Origin: Bacteroidota bacterium
GTDB taxonomy: Bacteria > Bacteroidota > Bacteroidia > AKYH767-A > 2013-40CM-41-45
Reading direction: 5' to 3'
Assembly: GCA_016720655.1 (NCBI GenBank)
Contig: JADKKE010000006.1
Location: 1 to 64,000, forward strand
DNA length: 64,000 nucleotides
How positions within the stretch are numbered: position 1 is the first letter of the stretch; each line of letters starts with the position of its first letter. Of the stretch, positions 45,732 to 56,800 are shown in pieces. The translations under genes and the position numbers were made by a program. The notes under the pieces are model-generated. The model was not told where the DNA came from. It ran no database searches and saw only the letters and a program-made list of their open reading frames with translations.

Positions 45732-46682
45732 ATGAAAATATCACGCTATACTTATTTTTTACTCTTATTTATTGCAGGAATTTTGTTCCGAAGAACAGGA
45801 ATTCCAGGTTCCTTGGCTTTTCTCGCACTTGCCGGCTTTTTATTGGGATCGACTTTAATTAATTCCGGAATCATCCAATCATGGCATCAATCCAAACGTA
45901 ATCAGGGGATCAAAATTTCCCAGGCCTTGTTTATCGGCTTGGCATTTCTCTTCCTGCTGGCCCGCTACCAGTATTGGATTCAGGGGGAATTGATTTTCCA
46001 AATTACATTGCTATTGTCAATCATTTTTCTATTCTTAATTCCTTTCCAAAATCATAGTAAAAATATATTCCGGTCCTTGATTCCACTTGAGATAAGCAGG
46101 TTTCAACAAATCTTGTTATTGTCAACTTTGCTCATCTTGTCCCTGACCAGTGTCCTGCTGAATGCACGGGAATTTCACAATACATTTCGCTCAACACGTT
46201 ATGAAGAATACATTCGAGGGAATTATCCTGATTCCCTTCAGACAGAAGCCAATGTTCTTATTGATCAAAATAAATGTCTCTCATTGCAATGCAAAGAGGA
46301 AGCACGAAATAAATGCAATCAGGCTTTTCTGTGTGACAGCCTCAGGGATTACGAGCAGGCCTTGAAATGGTTCAATTATGCAGTGGATCTGGATCCGGAT
46401 GAGCCCGAATATTACTACCAACGAGGCCATTTGAAACTTATTAAAATGGACATCAATGAAGAACAAGCACGCTCTGCTATTGTGGATTTTAACAGAGCAA
46501 TTGAATTAAAAACAGATTTTGCCTATGCCTATTATTTTCGTGGAATAGCCTTCGCTTACCTGGATCGAAAAGAAAAAGTTTGCCCCGATATGAAGTATGC
46601 GAAAAATTTGGACACGGCTCTCATTATAATCGACTTCACGAACAAATTTTGTCCCGATTCAGGCAGCCTTTCGCTTGAATAA
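45732..46682 (+). CDS. Membrane protein with C-terminal TPR repeats
   Basis: A 316-residue protein. The first 145 residues have five hydrophobic segments (YFLLLFIAGILF, LAFLALAGFLLGS, ALFIGLAFLFLLA, FQITLLLSIIFLFLI, ILLLSTLLILSLTSVLL). The rest is soluble with at least two TPR units (YEQALKWFNYAVDLDPDEPEYYYQ and AIVDFNRAIELKTDFAYAYYFRG, shown in part) and five Cys residues (CLSLQC, CNQAFLC, CPDMKY). I do not recognise a specific family; a scaffold role is possible. The 3' end overlaps the convergent plsY by 24 bp. Confidence 0.65.
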   Translation: MKISRYTYFLLLFIAGILFRRTGIPGSLAFLALAGFLLGSTLINSGIIQSWHQSKRNQGIKISQALFIGLAFLFLLARYQYWIQGELIFQITLLLSIIFLFLIPFQNHSKNIFRSLIPLEISRFQQILLLSTLLILSLTSVLLNAREFHNTFRSTRYEEYIRGNYPDSLQTEANVLIDQNKCLSLQCKEEARNKCNQAFLCDSLRDYEQALKWFNYAVDLDPDEPEYYYQRGHLKLIKMDINEEQARSAIVDFNRAIELKTDFAYAYYFRGIAFAYLDRKEKVCPDMKYAKNLDTALIIIDFTNKFCPDSGSLSLE

Positions 46683-47294
46683 ATGCACCCTTGATTCTTC
46701 CCTTCGAATTAATCGTTCGATATTCCTTTGATGCGTTACAAGAATCAGAATAGCTACTGCTAAAGAAAAAATATTGATACTTGAATTGGTGGAATAAAAG
46801 ACCATGATAACAACCGGAAAAGTGATTCCGCTAAGCATACTACTCAGCGACACATAACCGGAAATTGAAAGGGTAAGAATGAAAACAACTGCACATGCAA
46901 GTGCAGCCTGAGGGTGAACTGCAGTGAGGATTCCAAGCATGGTGGCAACACCTTTACCACCCCGAAAACCAACGTAAATCGGAAAAATGTGACCGAATAA
47001 ACCACATACAGCAAGAGCGAGTTCAAAGTCGATAAACTCCGGTGATTGTGGATCGTAATCACCCATGAAATAAGCAAGCTTCACTGCCAAAAATCCTTTC
47101 AGGATATCCATGATCAACACAGCCGTTCCGGGTCTTTTCCCAAGAACACGAAATGTATTGGTTGCTCCTGCATTACCACTACCGTATTCACGTACATCAA
47201 TGCCGTAAAAGGTTCTTCCAACCCAAACAGCTGAAGGAATTGACCCTATCAGGTAAGCCGCAAGTAACCCGAGAATATTTGGTAATGTTAGCAA
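46659..47294 (-). CDS. plsY: Acyl-phosphate:glycerol-3-phosphate acyltransferase PlsY
   Basis: A 211-residue integral membrane acyltransferase making lysophosphatidate, the first lipid of the phospholipid pathway. The three family motifs are present: GSIPSAVWVGR, REYGSGNAGATNT and GFRGGKGVATMLG. It ends 24 bp inside the convergent TPR gene. Its start lies 102 bp after the end of the large unrecognised gene, so it may be the last gene of the minus-strand group tpiA-prmA-large gene-plsY. Confidence 0.93.
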   Translation of the reverse strand: MLTLPNILGLLAAYLIGSIPSAVWVGRTFYGIDVREYGSGNAGATNTFRVLGKRPGTAVLIMDILKGFLAVKLAYFMGDYDPQSPEFIDFELALAVCGLFGHIFPIYVGFRGGKGVATMLGILTAVHPQAALACAVVFILTLSISGYVSLSSMLSGITFPVVIMVFYSTNSSINIFSLAVAILILVTHQRNIERLIRREESRVHLFKRKAA

Positions 47295-47396
47295 TCCTTG
47301 ATCTTTTGAAAGACAGGGACTTACGAATTAAGGCACCTGTCTTGGCAGTTTTCGGATACAATCTTAACCAAACATTCTTTAATATTCAACCACTAC

Positions 47397-50300
47397 TTAT
47401 TTATCTTCTTCATTAGCAGACGGTTGCATCCTCTTGAGGAAATTCTTCACAGCTCTGTCGGTTGAGAGGATGTATTCAAAATCCGGCTTGTCTTTTTCTT
47501 TGTTGATTCGCTTTTCCGGTTTCAGCTTTGTGATTACATCATTGAAAGTTGTATACGAAGAAAGTGCTTGCATCAACCCTCTTGCATAGCTGAAATAGAA
47601 CCATTTACCACTCTCCGGTTCAAGATAAATATTTAATACATCACCGGTTCGTTTATGGATAATTTCAATGTATCCGTTCATCTTTCGGTTGAGTGACACT
47701 TTATCGATATTGCCGATTCCGATTGGTCCGATGGATCTGTAGGACCTTGTTTCATTGTTCCAGGCCATCTTCAATTCGGTAAAGAAAAACGTTTGGCGCA
47801 GGTCTTCCGGAATCTTTTAAAGGATCCATACAGGTTGAGTTCAGCAATCAATTTATCCGCTTTTTCTTTTCCTACCAATTCTGCCAGGCCATGCTCGAAA
47901 GTCGAGCGACCAACATCCTGAGTTGCCAGAAGAGATGGATTCGTAGAAATCTGCTCGCTCATGATCTTGATTGCATCTTCATTGAAAAAGAAATTTACAG
48001 CTCCAAGAACATCAAACTGTGTACTGTCATTATTGAGATTGTTCATGACATTCCCAACCACTTTGAGACTGAGTTGACCAAAGTCCGAACCAAAATCCAA
48101 TTTCCCTTCTCCGTATACCAGACATTTTGAATCATCCAGGCTCAAATAATTTCCGGCAATCCCCGGTTTTTCCAATTTCTCCGGAGTTGTGATTCGGAAT
48201 TGATTGGAGGTTTTATCATAATACAAAACACCTGATGCATTAATAATTTCAAGATCGGATGGTTTCTGTTTTGGCATCAGGAAAGCCGCGTAAATACCGG
48301 TGCTATCACTGGTTTGTGCTACGGCTGCTGCGAGTTTTGTACCGGCATCGGTAACCGGAGATTCAATGGTGATACTCACATTTGCCGGATTGATATCCCC
48401 GCTGGTTCTGATCCAGTTCTTTTCAATTTTCTCACAGTGAATATTTGGTTTACTGTATCCTGTGAAATTCAGAAATTCCTTTGAGGCGGTGAGATGAACT
48501 GATCCTTTGAAGAGAAATTGTGGACTCAAAGGAAAACCGGCTGTATCCGCCAATTCGCCATCAGCAATCGTTTGAAATGTGGTATCGACAGCAATTTTAT
48601 CAAAGTGCAAATGATGCTTGATCTTGTTTTCATCCACATAATCATAGTCTCCCTTCCTTCATATTTCTTTCTTCCCAGGATATCGATGTCAGCATTGTAA
48701 ATCGTATGATATTTTGTCGTGTTGTTGGCAATTACACGGGAATCTTTAAGAGTTCTCATTTTTCGCATAACGCTCTACAACCACTTTACCACTATCCGGA
48801 ATCACCGATGCATCGGCAGTTTGGATCAAAGCAACTTTTTCAGCTTTGATGAGATAATCTTTGAGAGAATACCGGGCAAACGGCGCCTTGAATCGCAGGG
48901 AATCCTGTCGTGCTTCCACACTGATGAATTCTGATCCTGTCAGACTCAAGCCTGTATTCGTTGTGTCTTCCGTCACCTGAGCTTTGTTTGAAGAGCTAAA
49001 TTCAATTTCCTGTTGATCCATGAACCATTTAAACTGATCGATGTAACAGATGTATTGATTCAATGGGAAGCTCACATAGGATCCTCCCCCATTGGATTTA
49101 AACTCACCTACACGCTTGGAAAAATCGATGTGAGAATTTACATTCTTGGTACTGAATGCCAATGCTGCAGTATTGTCAGAGGTCAGACGAAAATCTGCCG
49201 TGTCAGCGTCAAAGACATTTGATTTGTACTTGAATATTTTCGATTCAAGTTCGCTGGCTGCAAAGGTCATGATTCCTTCGCCCGTCATTCCGCTTGGTTT
49301 AAGCTGGATATTTCCATTCAACAAAGCCTGACTCTCGTACATGTTCAGGTCTTTGGATTTTTTATTGACGTACATTACATCTTTCAGAGGTTCCCAATGT
49401 TCATACACGGAATCTGCTGTCACAGCAGGGAATTCCACTCCGGCAAGTTTTTCTTTTCTGTTCACAAAACTCCTGACATTGGAATTCATACTATCCGGTA
49501 GAAACAGGAAATCATCAGCTTTGGAAGTGGATGTGAGGTATTCAATTGTACCATCACCGTGCAAACCTTCATTGCTCAGCTTGACAGTACTGATGAATTT
49601 TCCTTTTCCTCCATAGGCTGGCCATCCTGCATCTCCGGTTTCACGAACAAGTCCGAGCGAGAGATCCGGTTGAAGTCTCAGAGTATCTCTGAAATCAGGA
49701 AAGATCCCTGCAGAGACAAACTCTCCGTCGAAGCGAAGTCCTGCCCTGCTGAAATTATCCAATGAATCAATTGTAAACGGGTCCAAATGGAAGAAGAATT
49801 TATCCGGAGTGTACACACCTTCCTGGATCCAGGGTCGGTCATAATACACATAGGAGTCTTTTTTGGAATTGAAAATAGGATACTGCGGATATTCGTGCAT
49901 CCCGGATTTGTTCCCCTGGAAGTCGATGAGCAAGTCCCCGGAAATATTTTGCAAAACACTTCGCACCGGAACAAGCTTTCGCCGACCCAATTCATCCTGT
50001 TCTGCAGGGTCATTGCTTTCTACTTTTAAGCGTAATGAATCGACATTGTCCAGATTGATTTTAAAATTCTGGTAATCGAATGCAAATTGTTTTCCGAAAA
50101 AATCAAATCGTCCGGCTTTCACCCTTCCTGCAAAGGTGAAGTCCCTGTTTTTCTTCAGTTTTACTTCCTGATCCTTTGGATAAATGATTACGTTCTGGGA
50201 ATCACTCAATACAATCGGTGCGAGACCACGCAGGGTAATTTCAAAATTCAGGAGATTGATACTGGCATTCGGAAGCGCGTTGATGATGGATTCAAATTGA

Positions 50301-51886
50301 ATGACATCGTAATCGATTTTTCCGGAATTCGCGAGCAAATATGTGTTGAGACGATCTTTAATAAAAGCACGGTCATTTGCAGCATCGAACATGACGAATC
50401 CCTGATTCGCAAAAGTCATAAGCATAATTCTCACTTCGCTAACAGGCAGGTGCATGTCCTTCGCCAGATCTTCCGTGTTTATAAAATTGCTCCCTTGTTT
50501 CGCCGCGAATTGTTTGACTTTCAAAAACGGATGTACGTCATTCAATCCCTGCAATTTCAGGAATCGTTGCAAACGGAAATAATTCGTGGACTCAAAAGTT
50601 GCCTTGCTTTCTCCTACACCGCTGATCATTTTCATATTGATAATGGGCTCATCGATCTTCCAATACAATGCATCAAAATACATATCCACCTGGTGAAAGG
50701 AATCAAAATACGGACTCTTTGATTTTCCTTCTTCGCCACGAATCAATGCAACTTCTCTGTCCTTTACAATGTACTTAAACGCAACTCCAGGATGGTAAAT
50801 CGAATCGTCTTCAAAATATAAGTACACGGAAGCATTGTCGCTGGTAACTTTATCTTTACGCACAACAAAACCCTTAGAAGCAACTTTAAGGAACAGTTTT
50901 TTATCCCTGCTGAAATATAAATTGGCATCTTCGAGTTCATTACCGGATCCAATCATTTTGTTTCCGATCATTGAAAATCCTCCTCTGTAATGCACATCCG
51001 GAACGATATTTTTTATTTCCAGTCCGGTTGTATAGGATTCAAATCGCGGATACGTAGCTGTTTCCGGAGACACGTTTGCCAGAATTTTATCGTAGTATTT
51101 TCCTGTTAAATTTTGTTTAAAATAAGTTGAATTGGTAAACGTGACAGAATCAGCCGTGAAATCACTCCCGGTCACATCAATCGCATAGTTGGATAATTCT
51201 GCATGCACGAGTGCTGCATCCCAGCCTGCGCGCAACCAATTCACTTTCCCTCCTGAACCCATGAACACCTGTCGTGTAGGATAGAGAACTCCTTTGGTAG
51301 TAAAAATAATTGACGAATCCCCTTTGGAAGTACACACAAGATTCAATGCCGGAAAAACAATTTTTGGAATTGAATCAAAATCAAAACTGTAATTTGAATT
51401 GTCGCTATGCCAGTTTGTCGATACGGATTCATACAGCGTATTGCTCCGGAAAAGATTGTTGCAGGTGACCATGTAATTTGCAAAATACTTTGCCGGCATC
51501 AACAAGAGTTTGTCCAGACTAATCTGCCAAGCTGAAAAACTTTGTGCCGACTGTGTGCTGCTCGCGAAACTGGTAAGAGCGAGAATATAATTTTTAAAAT
51601 CCGGGAATGCTTTCATGCGTTTGCGAAGCATTGCATTACTCGTTTTATAAATGGACTGTTGCTGATCGGCATTAAATTTCCCTGCTGTCCATACAAGTTC
51701 AAAGGCTTCCATAATCTTCTCCCCTTCCTTCTTGTCGGTTTCCATCAGGAACGTTTTCATTTCCTCCTGAAACTTTGCCGGATCGGTGGTAAAATTCTTG
51801 ATGCCTTGCGCGAAAACGGCAGGAGAAAATACCAGGCTGCACAGAAAAAGTACAGTTCCGGTTAAGTTTATTTTAAATGGATTCAT
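47397..51886 (-). CDS. Very large secreted protein of unknown function, three frameshifts
   Basis: About 1,495 residues; I do not recognise the family beyond its occurrence in Bacteroidota. A signal peptide (INLTGTVLFLCSLVFSPAVFAQ) begins at the ATG at 51886; no sorting domain is visible at the C-terminus. The N-terminal third is helix-rich, with sequences such as DFDSIPKIVFPALNLVC and YYDRPWIQEGVY; the middle is repetitive and beta-rich (GHxDGTIEYLTSTSKADDF-like strands), resembling large periplasmic groove proteins. Three one-base lesions: an extra base at 48759-48763, a missing base at 48651-48653, and a missing base at 47815-47818. Repair gives RYAKMRTLKDSRVI, EGRGDYDYVDENK and KKIPEDLRQTFFFTELKMAW, and a single continuous protein. 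Confidence 0.75.
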
Positions 51887-51974
51887 TATCTGGATTTTCA
51901 TGCCTGTTATATCTGAGCAAAAATAAACTGTAGTTTGAATTCCTTTGCTCCGGAAAGACAAATCAGGGAGTCAA

Positions 51975-52799
51975 TTATTTTTTGTAACGCACGGAAGACC
52001 ATTCTCCCTGTTGTTTTTCGTTAATAATTTTCAGTGACAAGCGTTCAGCCTTTGCATTGAGAACTTCGACATCTTCGTGCAGGAATCCGCTCATTACCAG
52101 TTCACCGTCATTGTTCAGTATTGAAGCATATACTTCCATGTCGTTCAATAAAACATTCCTGTTGATGTTTGCGAGCACTACTGAAAATTCAGCGTTCCCC
52201 AAATTACTGGAGTCTCCTTTTTGAATGCTAATTCCGCTGACGTGATTCCGTTCACAATTTTCAGTGCTATTCTCAACCGCCCAATCATCAATGTCGATTG
52301 CCAGAACATCTTTTGCTCCAAGTTTCTTTGCCAAAATAGCAAGCACTCCGCTCCCACAACCCATATCGAGCACTGACTTCCCTTTTAAATCCATTTCGAG
52401 CATTTGTTCGATCATCAATGCAGTTGTTGCATGATGCCCTGTTCCGAAAGACATTTTGGGCTCAATGATTAATTCTAACATTGCAGAGGGAGCTGCAGGA
52501 TGAAACGGAGCTCTGATGTAAACTTTATCCAGAACATTGACAGGTTCAAAACTGGATTCCCATTCTTTGTTCCAGTTTTTATCTTTAATAAACGATTTTT
52601 CGAACCGTATATTCTCACCACCCGGAAGGTTTCGAATCAGATCAGTGACTTTTTCCTCTTCGTATTCGTTTGCTGGAATAAAAGCAGACACACCGTCTGT
52701 TTGTTCCTGAAACATTTGAAAATCGGATTCTCCCAGAAAGGCGATGAGTACTTCATTGAGTTCCGGATCATTGTAAAAGCGAACTTCAAGATAGTCCAT
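51975..52799 (-). CDS. prmA: Ribosomal protein L11 methyltransferase
   Basis: A 274-residue SAM-dependent methyltransferase that trimethylates ribosomal protein L11. The N-terminal substrate-recognition domain is followed by the methyltransferase core: MSFGTGHHATTALM (PrmA signature, about residue 118), SAM motif I LDMGCGSGVLAILAKKLGA, and ANINRNVLL (motif IV). It starts at 52799, overlapping the tpiA stop by one base, so the two are translationally coupled. The large unknown gene follows 88 bp downstream. Confidence 0.92.
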   Translation of the reverse strand: MDYLEVRFYNDPELNEVLIAFLGESDFQMFQEQTDGVSAFIPANEYEEEKVTDLIRNLPGGENIRFEKSFIKDKNWNKEWESSFEPVNVLDKVYIRAPFHPAAPSAMLELIIEPKMSFGTGHHATTALMIEQMLEMDLKGKSVLDMGCGSGVLAILAKKLGAKDVLAIDIDDWAVENSTENCERNHVSGISIQKGDSSNLGNAEFSVVLANINRNVLLNDMEVYASILNNDGELVMSGFLHEDVEVLNAKAERLSLKIINEKQQGEWSSVRYKK

Positions 52800-53602
52800 C
52801 AGTTTTTTACCAGGTTATGTTTGAGGAAAGCATTCATGGAAGCAATAATCTGATTGAATTCTTTGGCTTTCAAAGAAGCTCCACCCACCAGACCACCATC
52901 CACGTCTTCACACCCGAATAATTCAGTAGCATTATTGGAATTTACACTTCCACCATAGAGAACAGGTATTTCCTGAGCCACCTGATCAGAATATTTTTCC
53001 CGAATCAATTGTCGGATAAAAGCATGCATTTCCTGTGCCTGAGCGCTTGTAGCATTCACTCCGGTTCCGATAGCCCAAACCGGTTCATAAGCGATTATAC
53101 AATCGCGTATAATTTTCTCATTCAAATGGAAAAGTCCGTTTTTCAATTGACTCTCAACCGTTGATTTATGCAAACCGGCATTGCGTTGTTCCAGTGTTTC
53201 ACCGCAACAAAAAATCGGCAGCAAAGAATTTTCAACAGCTCTGGAAATTTTCCCGGCGATTTGTGAATCGGTTTCCTTGTACAAGGCCCTTCTTTCTGAG
53301 TGACCAATCAGCACGTATTCGGCTCCTACAGAAGCAAGCATAGCTGCAGATAATTCTCCGGTGAAAGCCCCTTTTGCGTGTTCGGAACAATTCTGTGAAG
53401 CCAAAGAAATTTGCGGACATTTCTGGATTCTTCCAAGAATTCCATGAATATACAGAGAAGGCGGCGCCAGAATAATTTCGCATGTTCCGGATTCATCAAA
53501 ACCATCGATGACTCCATCCACCAATGCTAATGCTTCGGCATAAAGCAGATTCATTTTCCAGTTTCCGGCAACAATTTTTTCGCATGAAAAAGATTTTATC
53601 AA
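52799..53602 (-). CDS. tpiA: Triosephosphate isomerase
   Basis: A 267-residue TIM-barrel enzyme interconverting dihydroxyacetone phosphate and glyceraldehyde 3-phosphate. N-terminal catalytic GNWKMN, the His loop EYVLIGHSERR, the catalytic Glu in AYEPVWAIGTG, and phosphate-binding YGGSVNS and DGGLVGGASL are all present. The protein is a little longer than the usual 250 residues, with a few extra residues before GNWKMN. It is the first gene of the minus-strand group with prmA. The 255 bp between it and the divergent PKD gene hold no gene I can support. Confidence 0.95.
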   Translation of the reverse strand: MIKSFSCEKIVAGNWKMNLLYAEALALVDGVIDGFDESGTCEIILAPPSLYIHGILGRIQKCPQISLASQNCSEHAKGAFTGELSAAMLASVGAEYVLIGHSERRALYKETDSQIAGKISRAVENSLLPIFCCGETLEQRNAGLHKSTVESQLKNGLFHLNEKIIRDCIIAYEPVWAIGTGVNATSAQAQEMHAFIRQLIREKYSDQVAQEIPVLYGGSVNSNNATELFGCEDVDGGLVGGASLKAKEFNQIIASMNAFLKHNLVKN

Positions 53603-53808
53603 GCTTCGAAATAACGGGAAATTGTCGGCACAATCAAGCTCAAGATTTCAACAAATGCATCACTTGTGAACTTTCACTTTCCCTGCTTTTCGGGCTGATG
53701 AGAAATGAAAACTATGAACTCTGCTAAACAGAAGTTAAATAGCACGAAACATCCCTATTTTCCATACAAATTGGCCATATTAGACCTTCATTTATCCCGA
53801 TTTTATTT

Positions 53809-53816
53809 TACATTTG
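53809..53816 (+). promoter_or_regulatory. -7 element for the PKD-repeat gene
   Basis: TACATTTG, exact TAnnTTTG, 41 bp before the ATG at 53858. No TTG at the expected 17-23 base distance is seen, so a partial promoter only. Confidence 0.4.
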
Positions 53817-53857
53817 GAACCCATTAGAAAATTAGATTAATCATTAACGTCAAGTAC

Positions 53858-56800
53858 ATGAATCAACTTCACAGGAAGATTTCTTTGCTATTTATTGCCC
53901 TGTTTTTAGGCACTATTGCAAGTTTTGCTCAGGTAACAGCGAATTTCACAGCAGATATCACCCAGGATTGTCCTCCGGCTATTGTTCAGTTTACATCCAC
54001 ATCATCAGGAAATCCCACAACATACGCATGGGATTTCGGGGATGGGACGGGTGGATCAATATTGCAGAATCCTTCCCATACTTTTGCTGTTTCCGGTTTG
54101 TATACGGTTACATTGACGGCTTCAAATGCATCCTTCTCGGATTCTGAAATTAAAGTAGATTACATCAGAGTTTTTGTTCCTCCGACTGCTGGATTTAGCT
54201 TGAGTAATGATTCGATTTGCGCAGGCACTTCAGTTACTTTTGTGAATACTTCAGTACCCGGAGATGGTGCTGTGAATCAGTTCAGCTGGACGTTTAACGA
54301 TGGTTCACCACAGGAAACAGGTGTGTCAACAGTAAATCACGTTTTTACTAATGGAGGTAGCGGTGTTCAAACGTATTTTCCGAACCTCGCCATCAATGAT
54401 GCAAATGGTTGCAATGGAGGTATAAGTGATACCATTTGGGTTTTCCCTCAGCCGGTCGCCGACTTTTTTGTCAATCAAATAACTTCCTGTTCAGCGCCAG
54501 CAACAATCAGCTTTACGAATTCTTCTTCCGCGACTTCCATTTACAATTGGAATTTTGGTGATCCTTCGAGTGGGATTGACAATACTTCAACGGATGTAAA
54601 TCCTTCGCATACTTTCAACGCTACTGGAACGTATACAATTGTGCTTACTTCCGGTATCCCGGGATGTGACAGTACGCATTCTCAAACCGTAACAATTGCC
54701 CAACCTCAGGCTGATTTTAGTATTTCGGATACAGTAGTTTGTTTTCAGGATACTATCCGGTTTACAAATACAGGAACTGTAGGTAGTTTCAATTGGAATT
54801 TTAGTGACCCCGCAAGTGGTGGAAATAATTCATCCGGTCTCGAATCCTGTTCACATGTTCAGCGGACCAGGGCATATAATGTTCAGCTTATTGTATCGAT
54901 TGGTTCCTGTCAGGATACAATTGTCAAAAGTGTAAGAGTGAGAATTCCTCCACAGGTATCTTTCATTTCACCGGATCATATTGCTTGTGATACACCTTTT
55001 ACAGTATCGTTCAATGATACAATCTCCAGTCACAATAGCTGGTCCTGGATATTTGGTGATCCTTCCAGCGGAGCGGCTGATTCATCGATATTGCAAAACC
55101 CCTCCCATACCTATCACAGTTTTGGCTATTTCCCGGTAACACTCGCGGTGACCGATGCTTTCGGATGTAGAAGTACTGCAACCTTTGCTGCGTATGTACA
55201 GATTGTAAAACCAGTCATTGATTTCACAAGACCGGATAGTGGTTGTGTTGGATCTACATTTACATTCAATGCAAATGTAGTTTCACCAGCAGATCCAACA
55301 ATCACGGATTATACCTGGGTGTTCACGGATGGAACAGGTCCACATTCTTCAGGCAATGTTCCTTCTATTTCTCATACTTTCAATACTGTTGGAATATTTC
55401 CTGTGACGCTTACGATCACTACATCTTCAGGGTGTACCGTAACACTCACCAAGCCTGCGTACATTAAAATCGGCACGAAACCGAATGCAAATTTCAGTGC
55501 GACACCCTTGAGCATTTGTTTCAAAGAAAATGTTCAGTTCACAGATCTTTCTGCTCCACCGCCAATCACCGGCTGGAGATGGGATTTTGGTGATGGTGGT
55601 TCCAGCACTGCACAGAACCCTAATCATCAGTACAACATCGATACTTCCGGAACAGCGGATCCTTTCGATGTAACTTTAATTGTGTTTTACAATGGATGTC
55701 CGGATACAATTGTCCAGAATAATCTGATTACAGTCCTTGGCCCAATACCTGACTTTAGCACTGTATACAATTGCGCCAGTCCGTATACAGTGAGTTTTAC
55801 AAATCTTACAGGTGGTGCGACCAGTTACAGTTGGGATTTCGGTGATGGCTCTGCGCCATCGACAGCATTTGCTCCCAATCATACTTATGCTGATAATATT
55901 AATTACACAGTTGTTTTAACAGCAACGAGTTCAGTGAGTGGCTGTACCATTGATACATTTCACACTGTTCAGATTCGTGCCCCTCGTGCCGTCGCTGCAT
56001 CGAGTACTATCGAAGCTTGTCACCCTGCACCAATTCAATTTACAGGCAGTGGCTCAGAGGATGCAAATACTCAACAATGGACTTTCGGAGAAGGAATTGC
56101 AGGAGTACGTGATACCTCAGTGTACCTCGATACACTTCACTTGTACAACACCACCGGTTATTACACTGCCACACTCACCATCACCGATATCCACAATTGT
56201 ACGAGTGTGGATACACAACGTGTACACATCATCGGACCAACATCCTATTTCTATGCATCACCATTCACCGGTTGTGCTCCGTTGAATGTAAATTTTACCG
56301 ATACTTCTGATACAGAGGGAAGCTCGATTGTTCAATGGGTTTGGAATTATGGTTCTGTAATTGACACAACCTCGACCGGTGCATCCAGTAATTCTTATCC
56401 TACACCGGGAACATATTCTGTGACTCTTACCACTACGGATGCTAACGGATGTACGAATTCAAACACTGCTACCAATTATATTGTACCGACAAAACCGTCT
56501 CCAACATTTACTACAACTGCTGATACACTTTGTAGAAACTCTCCGCTCACTTTCACCGGTTCAGCCGGACCTTATGTAGCGAATCCGGTTACTTATAACT
56601 GGAATTTTGGCGATGGAAACACAAGTTCTGGAACCAATGCTGTTGTATCACACAGCTATACTTCGAATGGCTCATATTCTGTTCAATTGATTGCAAGAGA
56701 TGATAACAATTGTGTTGATTCCATTCGAAAGGATATTTTCGTTTATACAACACCTGCGAGTTTTCACTGGGTTCTGCAAGACACATGTGTTGAAGTAAAC

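Noticed and set aside
47397..51886. Four separate genes at the large unknown locus
   Set aside because: Only the first has a signal peptide, the pieces overlap or abut, and each junction sits in a short homopolymer.
53603..53857. A small gene between tpiA and the PKD gene
   Set aside because: Open frames here are short, start inside tpiA and lack recognisable features.
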